A stretch of DNA of 64,000 bases from Paenibacillus xylaniclasticus (GTDB lineage: Bacteria > Bacillota > Bacilli > Paenibacillales > Paenibacillaceae), in the NCBI RefSeq assembly GCF_004001065.1, contig NZ_BIML01000007.1, forward strand, positions 124,001 to 188,000, written 5' to 3'. The notes below the pieces were generated by a model, which saw only the letters and a list, made by a program, of their open reading frames with translations, had not been told where the DNA came from and searched no databases. How positions within the stretch are numbered: position 1 is the stretch's first letter; every line of letters starts with the position of its first letter. The position numbers were made by a program, and so were the translations under genes. This document shows positions 18,679 to 26,865 of this stretch, in pieces.

Positions 18679-20367
18679 TTATTGCAGAACAGCGCCCATG
18701 CTTGCATTCGTAACGAGTCTGGAATAACGCGAGAGATAGCCTTTCTTCACCTTCGGTTCGAAGCCTTTCCATTCTGCTTTACGGCGTTCCAGCTCTTCTT
18801 CGTCGATGAGAAGGTTAATCGTACGGTTGTTCAGATCGAGCTCGATCTCTTCGCCGTCGCGAACGAATGCGAGCGGGCCGCCTTCAGCTGCCTCCGGCGA
18901 GATATGGCCGATGCTGATGCCGCGCGAAGCGCCGGAGAAACGGCCGTCGGTGATGAGGCCGACTTTGGCGCCGAGACCCATGCCCACAATTTGGGACGTA
19001 GGTGCGAGCATTTCAGGCATGCCTGGGCCGCCCTTCGGTCCTTCGTAGCGGATAACGACGACGTGGCCTTCTTTGATCTTGCCGTTGGCGATGCCTGCAA
19101 GACAGTCATCCTGCGAATCGAAGCAGATCGCTGGGCCTTTGTGGTAGCCGCCGACCGACTTATCGACTGCGCCAACTTTGACGATACAGCCTTCTGGTGC
19201 AATATTACCGAACAATACAGCCAGACCGCCGCGTTCGCTGTGCGGATTGTCGATCGTACGAATAACTTCCGTATTCTTAATATCGCAGCCGGCAACATTC
19301 TCGCGAAGCGTCTTGCCTGTTACCGTAAGACATTCGCCATGGAGTGCGCCTTCCTTCTTGAACAGCTCGTTCAGGACGGCGCTAACGCCGCCTGCATTGT
19401 GCACGTCTTCAATGTGCCAGTCTGATGCCGGTGCGATCTTCGCCAGATGCGGCACACGGTTCGCAACTTCGTTGATGCGAGCGATTGGGTAATCGATGCC
19501 TGCTTCATGCGCCAATGCAAGCGTATGGAGAACGGTGTTCGTCGAGCCACCCATTGCCATGTCGACTGCGAATGCGTTGTCGATCGCTTCTTTCGTAACA
19601 ATGTCGCTAGGCTTAATATCATTCTTGATCAGTTCCATCAGTTGGCGAGCAGATTGCTTCACGAATTCTTTGCGTTCTGGAGCGACTGCAAGAATCGTGC
19701 CGTTGCCAGGCAATGCAAGGCCGAGTGCTTCTGCCAAGCAGTTCATCGAGTTCGCCGTAAACATGCCGGAGCAGGAGCCGCAGGTTGGGCAGCCGTATTG
19801 CTCAAGCTCAGTCAGGCTCTTCTCATCAATCTTGCCGGACTGAAATGCGCCGACACCTTCGAATACGCTCGACAGCGAGATCGAACGGCCGTCGGACGTT
19901 TTGCCTGCCTTCATCGGGCCGCCGCTGACGAAAATGGTTGGGATGTTGATGCGCAGTGCTGCCATCATCATGCCAGGTGTAATTTTGTCGCAGTTCGGGA
20001 TGCAGACCATGCCGTCGAACCAGTGAGCGTTAACAACGGTCTCAACAGAGTCTGCGATAATTTCGCGGCTTGCGAGCGAGTAACGCATGCCGATATGGCC
20101 CATTGCGATGCCGTCGTCGACGCCGATCGTGTTGAACTCGAACGGCACGCCGCCTGCTTCGCGAATTGCCTCTTTCACAAGCTTACCGAACTCTTGCAAA
20201 TGCACATGACCTGGAACGATGTCGATATAAGAGTTACATACCGCGATGAACGGTTTGCCGAAATCTTCTTCCTTCACACCTGCTGCACGGAGCAAGCTGC
20301 GGTGCGGCGCCCGGTCAAAGCCTTTTTTAATCATATCGGAGCGCATTCTGTTATTTTTTGCCGACAT
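18679..20367 (-). CDS. ilvD: Dihydroxy-acid dehydratase
   Basis: Iron-sulfur enzyme that makes 2-oxo acids from 2,3-dihydroxy acids in valine, isoleucine and pantothenate synthesis. It has 562 residues, a normal length. Seen are the start [22 protein letters not shown], the cluster cysteines in [13 protein letters not shown] and [19 protein letters not shown], the ASREIIADS region, and the C-terminal [27 protein letters not shown] lies just before the ATG on the minus strand. The gene stands alone; the rest of the ilv-leu genes are not in the window. Regulation is not evident from the 230-base gap to the response regulator gene. Confidence 0.97.
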   Translation of the reverse strand: MSAKNNRMRSDMIKKGFDRAPHRSLLRAAGVKEEDFGKPFIAVCNSYIDIVPGHVHLQEFGKLVKEAIREAGGVPFEFNTIGVDDGIAMGHIGMRYSLASREIIADSVETVVNAHWFDGMVCIPNCDKITPGMMMAALRINIPTIFVSGGPMKAGKTSDGRSISLSSVFEGVGAFQSGKIDEKSLTELEQYGCPTCGSCSGMFTANSMNCLAEALGLALPGNGTILAVAPERKEFVKQSARQLMELIKNDIKPSDIVTKEAIDNAFAVDMAMGGSTNTVLHTLALAHEAGIDYPIARINEVANRVPHLAKIAPASDWHIEDVHNAGGVSAVLNELFKKEGALHGECLTVTGKTLRENVAGCDIKNTEVIRTIDNPHSERGGLAVLFGNIAPEGCIVKVGAVDKSVGGYHKGPAICFDSQDDCLAGIANGKIKEGHVVVIRYEGPKGGPGMPEMLAPTSQIVGMGLGAKVGLITDGRFSGASRGISIGHISPEAAEGGPLAFVRDGEEIELDLNNRTINLLIDEEELERRKAEWKGFEPKVKKGYLSRYSRLVTNASMGAVLQ

Positions 20368-20462
20368 TTAAGTCCCTCCCATGAGTTTGTCCATACGAAT
20401 TAGTTTACCACAACGACAGGTTTGTGACCACCGGAACGTGCTCCGCTGTTGACTGGAGAGCA

Positions 20463-20513
20463 ATATCTTAACGTTCTGTTAAGATATCCTTAAACATCGT
20501 TAATCTGTTAATT
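20463..20513 (+). promoter_or_regulatory. Repeated TTAA half-sites upstream of the two-component system
   Basis: ATATCTTAAC (20463-20472) and GTTAAGATAT (20478-20487) form an exact inverted repeat. TTAA recurs at about 20468, 20479, 20490, 20500 and 20508, mostly at 10-11 base intervals. This is the usual form of OmpR/PhoB-family binding sites, so autoregulation by the adjacent regulator is likely. A weak -10 TATAGT follows at about 20541. Confidence 0.5.
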
Positions 20514-20603
20514 GTACAAAGGACAAAATAATGTAGTTCGTGTATAGTAGGGGTGACATAGAATTACAGTACGGATGAGGTAGATCGAGGTGAGAGCGTA
20601 ACG

Positions 20604-21296
20604 ATGAATCGTACTATTTTGATTGTCGATGACGACCGTCAGATCGCGGAGCTTATCGACATTTATTTGCGTAACGAAGGCTTCATGACGAAAATTGCCG
20701 GAGACGGTGAGGAAGCGCTGCAAATGATCGAGCAGCAGACATTCGATCTGGTCGTGCTGGATGTAATGATGCCGCGGATGGATGGATTGGAGCTGTGCCG
20801 CCGGCTGCGCAAGGAGGAAGCGATTCCGATTCTAATGGTAAGCGCGAAGGCGGAGGATATGGACAAAATTATGGGTCTCATGACTGGGGCCGACGATTAT
20901 ATGACGAAGCCGTTCAATCCGCTGGAGCTGATCGCCCGTGTGAAATCGCTGCTGCGCCGCTCTTATCATTACAGCCGTCCGGCAAAGGCTGAGGACGAGA
21001 ATATTCTGTATATAGGCGGACTTCGAATCGATCGGATGACGCACAAAGCCGAGGTTGACGGAAGGCCGCTGCATCTAACATCTACGGAATTTGGTATCCT
21101 ATATTTGCTCGCCAGTCAGCCGGGGCGCGTGTTTAGCGCGGAAGACATCTTTCAGCAGGTGTGGGGCGAACGTTATTTTGAATCGAACAATACAGTGATG
21201 GTGCATATTAGCAAGCTGCGGGATAAGCTGGAGCAGGAAACCGGTGATAAGCTCATTACTACTGTATGGGGAGTCGGGTACAAAATCGATGCATAA
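20604..21296 (+). CDS. OmpR/PhoB-family response regulator
   Basis: A 230-residue two-component regulator. The receiver domain has the acidic pair in ILIVDDDRQIAE, the phosphoacceptor Asp in LVVLDVMMPRMDG, the switch residue in ILMVSAKAE and Lys in DDYMTKPFNPLEL. The C-terminal winged helix reads HLTSTEFGILYLLASQPGRV and MVHISKLRDKLEQE. It resembles the VanR branch. It overlaps the kinase gene by eight bases, so the two are translationally coupled. The repeated TTAA sites upstream, and a similar set before the carboxypeptidase gene, suggest that it controls both. Confidence 0.93.
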   Translation: MNRTILIVDDDRQIAELIDIYLRNEGFMTKIAGDGEEALQMIEQQTFDLVVLDVMMPRMDGLELCRRLRKEEAIPILMVSAKAEDMDKIMGLMTGADDYMTKPFNPLELIARVKSLLRRSYHYSRPAKAEDENILYIGGLRIDRMTHKAEVDGRPLHLTSTEFGILYLLASQPGRVFSAEDIFQQVWGERYFESNNTVMVHISKLRDKLEQETGDKLITTVWGVGYKIDA

Positions 21297-22383
21297 CCAT
21301 ATCGTGCTGCGGATGTCTCTAAGGCTTGTATGGCATATGGCGCTGGCAGCAGCGTTCACCTATATTACCTTCTTCCTGCTACAATCGGTCGGTCTGCAGC
21401 TACTCGTGCAATACCCGTCACTTTATTGGAAGGTCGTTCGGCTCGCGAACCGGATGGACAGCATGTTCACCCCGGCGCTTGTCATCGTCATTTATTTGTT
21501 TTATTTTTTGCTGCTGCAGCAGCGGCAGTTCCGTTATTTGGCTCGAATCAGCCGCTCTGTTCATTACATCGCAGACGGGAATTTTGATCATCGGATTCCG
21601 GTTCGCCAGAACAATGAGCTGACGGACTTGGCTGAGATCACGAATCGAATTGTTGTTGGCATGTCGGAGACCTTAGAAAATCAACGGCGGTCAGAGCAGG
21701 CGAAGAACGAGCTCATTACGAATGTATCTCACGATCTTAGAACGCCTCTAACCTCAATTATCGGTTACCTGGGGCTAATTGAGCAGGATCGGTATCGTGA
21801 TGAGGTTGAGCTTCGTTATTATGTACAGATTGCACATGATAAGGCGAGGCGGCTCGGCGTTCTCATTGAGGATTTGTTCGAGTATACCCGCATGCGCCAC
21901 GATGCGATTCCACTTAAGCGTTCGGAGTTTAATTTGATCGAGATGCTTCGTCAGCTGCTCGTACAGTATCAAGTGCCGTTGTCTGAAGCCGGGCTGCACG
22001 GATCTTTGTTGACGGAGGAGACGAACGTGATGCTATTCGCCGATGCCGATAAGCTGGTACGCGTGTTCGAGAATTTGTTCGCCAACGCGATCGCCTATGG
22101 CCGAGACGGGAAGAAGCTGGATTTGACCGTTCGGTGTGAAGATGGATTTGCTGTTTCCGAGGTGATTAACTATGGCGAACCGATTCCTTCGGTCGATCTT
22201 CCGCACATCTTCGATCGGTTCTATCGAGTGGATAAATCACGTACGGAGAAAAATGGCTCCCGCGGCTCCGGCCTTGGACTCGCTATTGCCAAAAGCATTG
22301 TCGAGCGTCACGGCGGTACGATCAGCGTCGTAAGTGACTTATATCGAACAGCTTTTATTCTAAGGCTGCCTATTCATGTCTAG
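21289..22383 (+). CDS. Membrane sensor histidine kinase (VanS-like)
   Basis: A 364-residue sensor kinase. Two membrane helices flank a short outer loop (FTYITFFLLQSVGLQLLV and FTPALVIVIYLFYFLLL), then a HAMP-like linker (DGNFDHRIPVRQNNELTDLA), the dimerisation/phosphoacceptor motif NELITNVSHDLRTPLTSIIG, and an ATPase domain with an N-box (FENLFANAIAYG) and G-box (SRGSGLGLAIAKSIVERHGG). The ATG at 21289 lies inside the regulator's last codons; an upstream in-frame start at 21244 is not favoured. With the carboxypeptidase gene behind it, it probably senses a cell-wall signal. No vanHAX genes are near, so a glycopeptide resistance role is not supported. Confidence 0.92.
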   Translation: MHNHIVLRMSLRLVWHMALAAAFTYITFFLLQSVGLQLLVQYPSLYWKVVRLANRMDSMFTPALVIVIYLFYFLLLQQRQFRYLARISRSVHYIADGNFDHRIPVRQNNELTDLAEITNRIVVGMSETLENQRRSEQAKNELITNVSHDLRTPLTSIIGYLGLIEQDRYRDEVELRYYVQIAHDKARRLGVLIEDLFEYTRMRHDAIPLKRSEFNLIEMLRQLLVQYQVPLSEAGLHGSLLTEETNVMLFADADKLVRVFENLFANAIAYGRDGKKLDLTVRCEDGFAVSEVINYGEPIPSVDLPHIFDRFYRVDKSRTEKNGSRGSGLGLAIAKSIVERHGGTISVVSDLYRTAFILRLPIHV

Positions 22384-22430
22384 CTGACAGGAAGCGGGTC
22401 TGTTAAGCATCAGTGTCTAATTGTCTAATT

Positions 22431-22457
22431 GTAAAGCATTCTTAAGATTTTCTTATG
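22431..22457 (+). promoter_or_regulatory. Possible response-regulator site before the carboxypeptidase gene
   Basis: GTAAAGCATTCTTAAGATTTTCTTATG contains TAAAG, TTAAG and TTATG at 10-11 base steps, like the TTAA half-sites before the regulator gene. Weak evidence. Confidence 0.3.
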
Positions 22458-22540
22458 GAACGATTATGGAACGGTTGCAGAAACGTTAATCTGTGTTTCG
22501 TAAGATGGAAGCATCAGATTACGTTCGGAGGTCGTTCCAG

Positions 22541-23485
22541 ATGAAACGAATAGTGCTTCTTGCAGCAGCAATTGGTATTCTGCTGTGGATTGTAAGAGGA
22601 GAAGCTTGGTTTGTGGGTCATCATACGATAAAGGTTGAGGCTAAGGCTGCCATTTTGATCGAGGCGAACACAGGAAGAACGTTGTTCGTCCAGCATGCCG
22701 ATACACCACTGCCGCCAGCAAGCATGTCCAAAATGATGACGGAGCTGCTCGTCCTTGAAGCGATACGGACAGGACGTATGGGCTGGGACGATCAAGTAGC
22801 CGTGTCTAGGTATGCAGCCTCTGTACCGGGGGCAGGAGCGGGACTTCTCGTGGGACAGTCCATCTCAGTACGGCAGCTGTTTGAGTCGATGGCCATTCAT
22901 TCGTCGAATGATGCTGCAGTCGCTCTGGCTGAGTATGCCGCCGGTACGGAGAAGCAATTTGTCCGTATGATGAATGATAGAGCGAAGCAAATTGGACTGT
23001 CGGACGATGCGGTGTTTGCGAATGCGACCGGACTTAGCAGTGCTGATCTGGCAGCTTTTCCAGAGGCGGCCTCTGAAGGCGAAACCTCGCTTACGGCCAG
23101 AGACGTCGCAACGCTTGCGCGTTATTTGATTCGCTCCTTCCCAGAAGTGCTAACGATTACGTCCCGTTCGGCGGTTTATAACAACGAAGGGGGAAGCGGC
23201 GCACTTCGTACGACCAACCTTATGCTGCCGGGAGAACGATTCGCTTATCCAGGAAGCGATGGGCTTAAGACGGGCTATACGGAGCGGGCAGGGTACTGCT
23301 TTACGGGTACGACGGTTCGCGGTAATACACGTCTAATTGCGGTCGTTATGGGGACGGATACGGCAGAAGCAAGATTTATGGAGACGGAGCGACTGTATGA
23401 GCTTGGCTTCGGTGATAAGCAGAGAGGCGGCAGCTCGCTTACTGCCGGTCTGTCTCGGCGTTTAAAGGTAGCACTTGGCACATAA
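22541..23485 (+). CDS. D-alanyl-D-alanine carboxypeptidase (DacA/DacF type, S11)
   Basis: A secreted or membrane-held penicillin-binding enzyme of 314 residues that trims the terminal D-Ala from peptidoglycan stems. It has an N-terminal hydrophobic signal (KRIVLLAAAIGILLWIV), SxxK in PPASMSKMMTELL, SxN in IHSSNDAAVALAEY, and KTG in GLKTGYTERAGYC. It is shorter than DacA because the C-terminal membrane-anchor domain is reduced. ATG 22541 follows CGGAGG at 22526-22531; the longer frame to 22493 is not favoured. It stands behind the two-component system as a likely target. Its last 20 or so bases mark the left edge of a segment repeated at 26277. Confidence 0.9.
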   Translation: MKRIVLLAAAIGILLWIVRGEAWFVGHHTIKVEAKAAILIEANTGRTLFVQHADTPLPPASMSKMMTELLVLEAIRTGRMGWDDQVAVSRYAASVPGAGAGLLVGQSISVRQLFESMAIHSSNDAAVALAEYAAGTEKQFVRMMNDRAKQIGLSDDAVFANATGLSSADLAAFPEAASEGETSLTARDVATLARYLIRSFPEVLTITSRSAVYNNEGGSGALRTTNLMLPGERFAYPGSDGLKTGYTERAGYCFTGTTVRGNTRLIAVVMGTDTAEARFMETERLYELGFGDKQRGGSSLTAGLSRRLKVALGT

Positions 23486-23645
23486 GAAGAGGTTAGAACA
23501 AGGCAGCTGACCTAAGCGGTAAGCTGTCTTTCTTACATATAGGGACTTTTTTCTCTGTACTTGGAGTAGGTTGTGTAATAAACTAGTATATGTAAATATG
23601 TTTATTTATTTGGAATTTTAATGGGATATGTATTCCGTTACTTCG
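23460..23645 (+). repeat. Left edge of the duplicated graspetide segment, copy 1
   Basis: From the 3' end of the carboxypeptidase gene (GGTAGCACTTGGCACATAAG) onward this matches 26277-26460 (GGTTGCTATTGGCACATAAG). Shared landmarks are GGACTTTTTTCTCT and AAACTAGTATATGTAA. The alignment shows many substitutions and small gaps, so the duplication is not recent. The match continues into the decayed ligase copies and the precursor genes. Confidence 0.7.
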
Positions 23646-24110
23646 TCAGTTAAGGCTGAGTAGAGCGGGATGCGACGCGGACATAGGGCAATAATGTTCA
23701 TACCGCTAGCTACACTATTATTTCCTTTGATGTGAGGAGAGCTTGAAGGGGAGTGCACGGTGGGAATTTTTCTTTAACTGAAAACACTTCCTATCTTAAA
23801 TTGTAACCGTTTTCTTTGGGGCGTTTTATTTTTTGGACGTCCCGCTTACAGACCGTAATGACATGAGATAAACAGCGCATATGTGGCGGGTAATTCAATG
23901 TGGTAGCTACGCCGTTATGACCTTGCTTAGATGAGATGAATGAATGGGGCGTGCATGCTCATTCCTCGAAGCACTATGTCATGATGCCGTGGATAAGCGA
24001 AGAGCAGCAGGAGCAATTGCGGCGAGATAGCGAAGAGGATGGAGGTCGAGCAGCACGACCAGGAGGTCAGATCATCTGGAGTATGGTAGTAATGGCGCTA
24101 CAAATATAAT
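23640..24110 (+). pseudogene. Decayed copy of the graspetide ATP-grasp ligase gene (copy 1)
   Basis: Scattered matches to the C-terminal part of the intact ligase gene at 24766-25947 and to the copy at 26452-26821. Examples are GGACATAGGGCAATAATGTTC with CCGCTAGCTACACTATTATTTCC (compare 26600-26645), and GAAGAGCAGCAGGAGCAA, then CGACCAGGAGGTCAGA just before the first precursor (compare CGGCCAGGAGGTCAGA at 25915). Stops and frameshifts break the frame throughout. It is placed before precursor 1 exactly as the other ligase copies are placed before precursors 2 and 3. The middle part of the segment is too eroded to align by eye. Confidence 0.6.
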
Positions 24111-24135
24111 GAACTAATTTAAAGGAGGAATTATG

Positions 24136-24375
24136 ATGAAGATCAAATTGGATGCAATGCAGCAGGAAGCTTTGATGAACGAACTGCAATGGAATGCTAA
24201 CGCAGTGGAGCTGGACGAGGAGAGCTTGAAGGAAGTACACGGCGGCATTTTGCCAGGTGGCTGTGTCGTACTGCCTCCGAAGGGCCCAATCTATACGACG
24301 CTTGCTCTCGGTGAAGAGGACGGCCCGATCTACACGACTATGGCTCTTGGCGAAGAAGACGGCGGCATTAAATAA
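24136..24375 (+). CDS. Graspetide precursor peptide 1 (plesiocin-like, two core motifs)
   Basis: A 79-residue peptide with an acidic leader and two C-terminal core repeats, IYTTLALGEED and IYTTMALGEED. Each holds TTxxxxEE, the motif of the plesiocin group of graspetides, in which a RimK-like ATP-grasp ligase joins Thr side chains to Glu side chains as esters. The leader starts MKIKLDAMQQEALMNELQW and ends ESLKEVHGG; the double glycine may mark the leader end. AAAGGAGG at 24121-24128 fits the ATG at 24136 better than the ATG at 24133. Precursor 3 (26866) is a close relative. A terminator follows. The product is unknown; modification is inferred from the motif and the neighbouring ligase. Confidence 0.88.
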   Translation: MKIKLDAMQQEALMNELQWNANAVELDEESLKEVHGGILPGGCVVLPPKGPIYTTLALGEEDGPIYTTMALGEEDGGIK

Positions 24376-24433
24376 TATATCGTATGGCTGTTTCAAGAGG
24401 GGAATCGGCCGTCTTGAGCAGAATAATGGACAA

Positions 24434-24481
24434 GGCCGTGCAGATAGCTTGGATTGAGGCTATCTGTGCGGCCCTCGTTTA
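24434..24481 (+). terminator. Terminator after precursor 1
   Basis: GGCCGTGCAGATAGC (24434-24448) pairs with GCTATCTGTGCGGCC (24459-24473), followed by CTCGTTTA. The start of the stem (ATGGACAAGGCCGTGC) is repeated at 27163 behind precursor 3, another trace of the duplication. Confidence 0.8.
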
Positions 24482-24511
24482 TACAAATATTGCTGATCTA
24501 TCCTCAATTGA

Positions 24512-24697
24512 ATGATTGTACATATAAGAATTAAACGAATAGGTTTAGATAATAGTAACGTTAATAGTGAAAATAGCTTCTCTATTGTGTATGGACGCCA
24601 TCATATTCGGACAATTAAGGTTGTTCATGTAACTAGAATTCGTTGTTTGGACTGTCCTGTAGATTCAGCCGATATAAAAGTTAATTTTGAATATTGA
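24512..24697 (+). CDS. Unrecognised small ORF between precursor 1 and the ligase
   Basis: A 61-residue frame with a protein-like composition (start MIVHIRIKRIGLDNSNVNSE, later IRTIKVVHVTRIRCLDCPVD). It holds a CxxC pair. I see no ribosome binding site before the ATG, it has no counterpart behind precursors 2 and 3, and I recognise no family. It could be a real small gene of the cluster or chance; the rest of 24482-24765 shows nothing else. Confidence 0.25.
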   Translation: MIVHIRIKRIGLDNSNVNSENSFSIVYGRHHIRTIKVVHVTRIRCLDCPVDSADIKVNFEY

Positions 24698-24765
24698 TTG
24701 TTCCCAAGAAGAAGGACACTGCATATGTGGCTCAACTTACGTAAATGAGAAGGGATGATAGATAA

Positions 24766-25947
24766 ATGACTACAATTATTGTGAATCCGATGGACGACGC
24801 ACATTGCAGGCATATGGTAGACCGTCTTAAGAAGCTGGGGGCAGACTTTATAGAGTTAGGGTCGCCGATTACGAACGATTATGCTTTGCAAAATGGTGTT
24901 CTGTACTATAACGGCAAGCCGCTTCAAAGTGTATCATCTGTATTCTTCAGAGGGGTAATGACACATAATCCGGATTATTTCCAGACTGAGGAATCTAAAC
25001 GATATAACGCTCAGGTTCAATTCGGCGGAAGAGCGGAAGTAATACGGGGTTGGCTGCGGATTATGCACGAGCAAGGTGCTTTTGTCATTAATCCTCCCTC
25101 GAATACGTCGAAGTATTACCAGCTTTATAAGCTTAAAGCCGCAGGCATTCAGCTTCCTGAGACTTGCGTAACATCATCCGTAAATGCAGCAAGGGAGTTC
25201 GTTGCTCGCGTTGGCGGACAAGCGGTATGCAAGCCTCTTCCGGGAGGAAGCTTCTGCCGGCGGGTAGACGAATCATTCTGGATCAATCTGCATGACGCTG
25301 ATACATTTGGAGAGCCTGTTATTTTTCAAAATGAGATCATAGGTGAGGACGTTAGGGTCAATATGCTAGAGGGTCAGGTACTGTCGGCGCATGTGATTGT
25401 AACGTCAAATGAAGATATTTTAGATTACCGCACTGACCCGAATTATTCGAACGGTGCGATAACATATAGGGAAGTTACACTTCCAGATGATGTTGTACAA
25501 ATGTGTGATCGCGCGATGAAGGAACTAGGATTACGCTTTAGCGGCATTGATCTCCGGCTTACACCGGAAGGGCAATATGTGCTGATTGAATGCAACAGCA
25601 TGCCTGCTTATCTCGATATCGAGATTAAGACGGCGGCGCCGATTACGGATCGTATAATTGAATTTCTTAGGATGCATAACTCAATCGACTCGATAGATAA
25701 TGTCGCACCTGGCGAGTATCACCATAATAAACCATTTATGTCACAGCCGGTAGCTACATCATTGTTCCCATATTTCGAGGTCATGAAGAAATGGTCCGAG
25801 CAAATGCTTCAATCTCAGTCGCAACGAGTTGTCGTACCGATGAATGATGAACAGAAGGAACAACTGTGGGAGAAAATGGGTAAACGATTCTCGTGGATGG
25901 AAGTTGAACGGCGCGGCCAGGAGGTCAGAATAGCTCGAGTATGGTGA
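24766..25947 (+). CDS. ATP-grasp ligase for graspetide (omega-ester) formation, the only intact copy
   Basis: A 393-residue RimK/MvdD-like ATP-grasp enzyme, expected to activate Glu side chains of the precursor as acyl-phosphates and join them to Thr hydroxyls. Visible are the pre-grasp domain (start TTIIVNPMDDAHCRHMVDRL), FFRGVMTHNPDY, then VINPPSNTSKYYQLYKLKAA, the nucleotide-binding Lys in AVCKPLPGGSF, GEDVRVNMLEGQVLSAHVIV, and the metal site in GIDLRLTPEGQYVLIECNSM. A tail of about 90 residues (LFPYFEVMKKWSEQ, ending EVRIARVW) follows the catalytic core and is the part best kept in the decayed copies. It starts 7 bases after an AAGGGATGATAG stretch. Precursor 2 follows after 46 bases. The call as graspetide ligase is strong from motif plus context. 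Confidence 0.9.
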   Translation: MTTIIVNPMDDAHCRHMVDRLKKLGADFIELGSPITNDYALQNGVLYYNGKPLQSVSSVFFRGVMTHNPDYFQTEESKRYNAQVQFGGRAEVIRGWLRIMHEQGAFVINPPSNTSKYYQLYKLKAAGIQLPETCVTSSVNAAREFVARVGGQAVCKPLPGGSFCRRVDESFWINLHDADTFGEPVIFQNEIIGEDVRVNMLEGQVLSAHVIVTSNEDILDYRTDPNYSNGAITYREVTLPDDVVQMCDRAMKELGLRFSGIDLRLTPEGQYVLIECNSMPAYLDIEIKTAAPITDRIIEFLRMHNSIDSIDNVAPGEYHHNKPFMSQPVATSLFPYFEVMKKWSEQMLQSQSQRVVVPMNDEQKEQLWEKMGKRFSWMEVERRGQEVRIARVW

Positions 25948-25993
25948 TCAAGATGCTACAAATAAATCATCTTAAATAAGAGGAGGAACTAAT

Positions 25994-26242
25994 ATGAAGT
26001 TGAAATTGGATGCAGCCCAGCAAGAGGCTGTCATGAAAGAGCTGTGTCTAGATAAGGAGCTTCAGGAGGTCGATATGACGGAAATTATGGAAGTCGCCGG
26101 TGGAGCGATTGGGGATATCCTTGTCAATTGGCCGCCGCGATATTCGACAGATGCGGTTGGCGAAGAGGACACTACGGTTACGACGATGGCGATTGGCGAG
26201 GAGGGCTGGATTACGACGCTTGTGATTGGTGAGGAGCGCTAA
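25994..26242 (+). CDS. Graspetide precursor peptide 2 (three core motifs, divergent)
   Basis: An 82-residue precursor directly behind the intact ligase gene, with AGGAGGAAC before the ATG. The leader starts MKLKLDAAQQEAVMKELC, shared with the other precursors, but its later part (LDKELQEVDMTEIMEVAGG) is different. The core holds three motifs: STDAVGEED, TTMAIGEEG and TTLVIGEER. The first has Ser in place of the first Thr; Ser can also take part in such esters in some graspetides. The third ends the peptide almost at the Glu pair. Compared with precursors 1 and 3 it has one motif more and lacks the VVLPPK-type linker. Probably co-transcribed with the ligase. Confidence 0.88.
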   Translation: MKLKLDAAQQEAVMKELCLDKELQEVDMTEIMEVAGGAIGDILVNWPPRYSTDAVGEEDTTVTTMAIGEEGWITTLVIGEER

Positions 26243-26276
26243 GCATAAGACAAATATGTCCAATATGATGTCCAGG

Positions 26277-26460
26277 CGGATAAAGGTTGCTATTGGCACA
26301 TAAGCGGCAGGTAGAATAAAGCGGTTGACCTACTCGGTCTACTGCCTTCAATGCTGAATAAGGACTTTTTTCTCTATTCGTGGGAGTTACATTAGATTTA
26401 AACTAGTATATGTAAGCAATATGTTCTATTTGGTGTTTTAGCTTCGGAAGATTGACGTTA
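26277..26460 (+). repeat. Left edge of the duplicated graspetide segment, copy 2
   Basis: Matches 23460-23645, including a relic of the carboxypeptidase gene end (TTGGCACATAAG), GGACTTTTTTCTCT and AAACTAGTATATGTAA. This shows that the duplicated unit began inside the carboxypeptidase gene. Confidence 0.7.
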
Positions 26461-26821
26461 CATTACCGGCCGGCCACCTGCATAACCTCCTCGGTTAGTG
26501 TCGCTCGTGATTTTGTGTCGCGAGTTGGAGGACGGGCAGTAATGAAACCGCTACCAGGAGGCGCCTCCGATAACTCATCTGCTTATGACGAGTGGAGCGG
26601 GCATAAGGCTGTTATGTTCAAACCGGTAGCTTCGCCGTTATTTCCTTACTTCGAGGTCATGATGAAATGGTCCGAGCAAGTGCTGACCTCGCAGCATCGT
26701 GTCATTATGCCGATGAATGAAGAGCAGCAGGAGCCGTTTGGGGAGAGAAACTGGCAAACGAGTGAAGATGATGGAGGTTGAGCGGCAGGGCCAGGAGATC
26801 AGAATATCGAGAGTTTGGTAG
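26452..26821 (+). pseudogene. Decayed copy of the graspetide ATP-grasp ligase gene (copy 3)
   Basis: A 109-codon frame that joins two separated parts of the intact ligase: CITSSVSVARDFVSRVGGRA with VMKPLPGG (the nucleotide-binding Lys region) and then SPLFPYFEVMMKWSEQVL (the C-terminal tail). The roughly 150 residues between them, with the ADP-binding and metal-binding parts, are deleted, and the N-terminal domain is missing. Near the end a frameshift puts the last codons (GRNWQ... versus KRFSWMEVERR) out of frame; the tail then resumes as EVERQGQEIRISRVW up to a TAG at 26819. It cannot be an active ligase. It directly precedes precursor 3. Confidence 0.85.
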
Positions 26822-26865
26822 TAATGGCGCTACAATAAATTGAACTCATATGAGGAGGTATTATG

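Noticed and set aside
20604-23485. Glycopeptide (van) resistance cluster
   Set aside because: The regulator and kinase are VanRS-like and a D,D-carboxypeptidase follows, but vanH, vanA and vanX are absent and the carboxypeptidase is of the DacA type, not VanY or VanXY.
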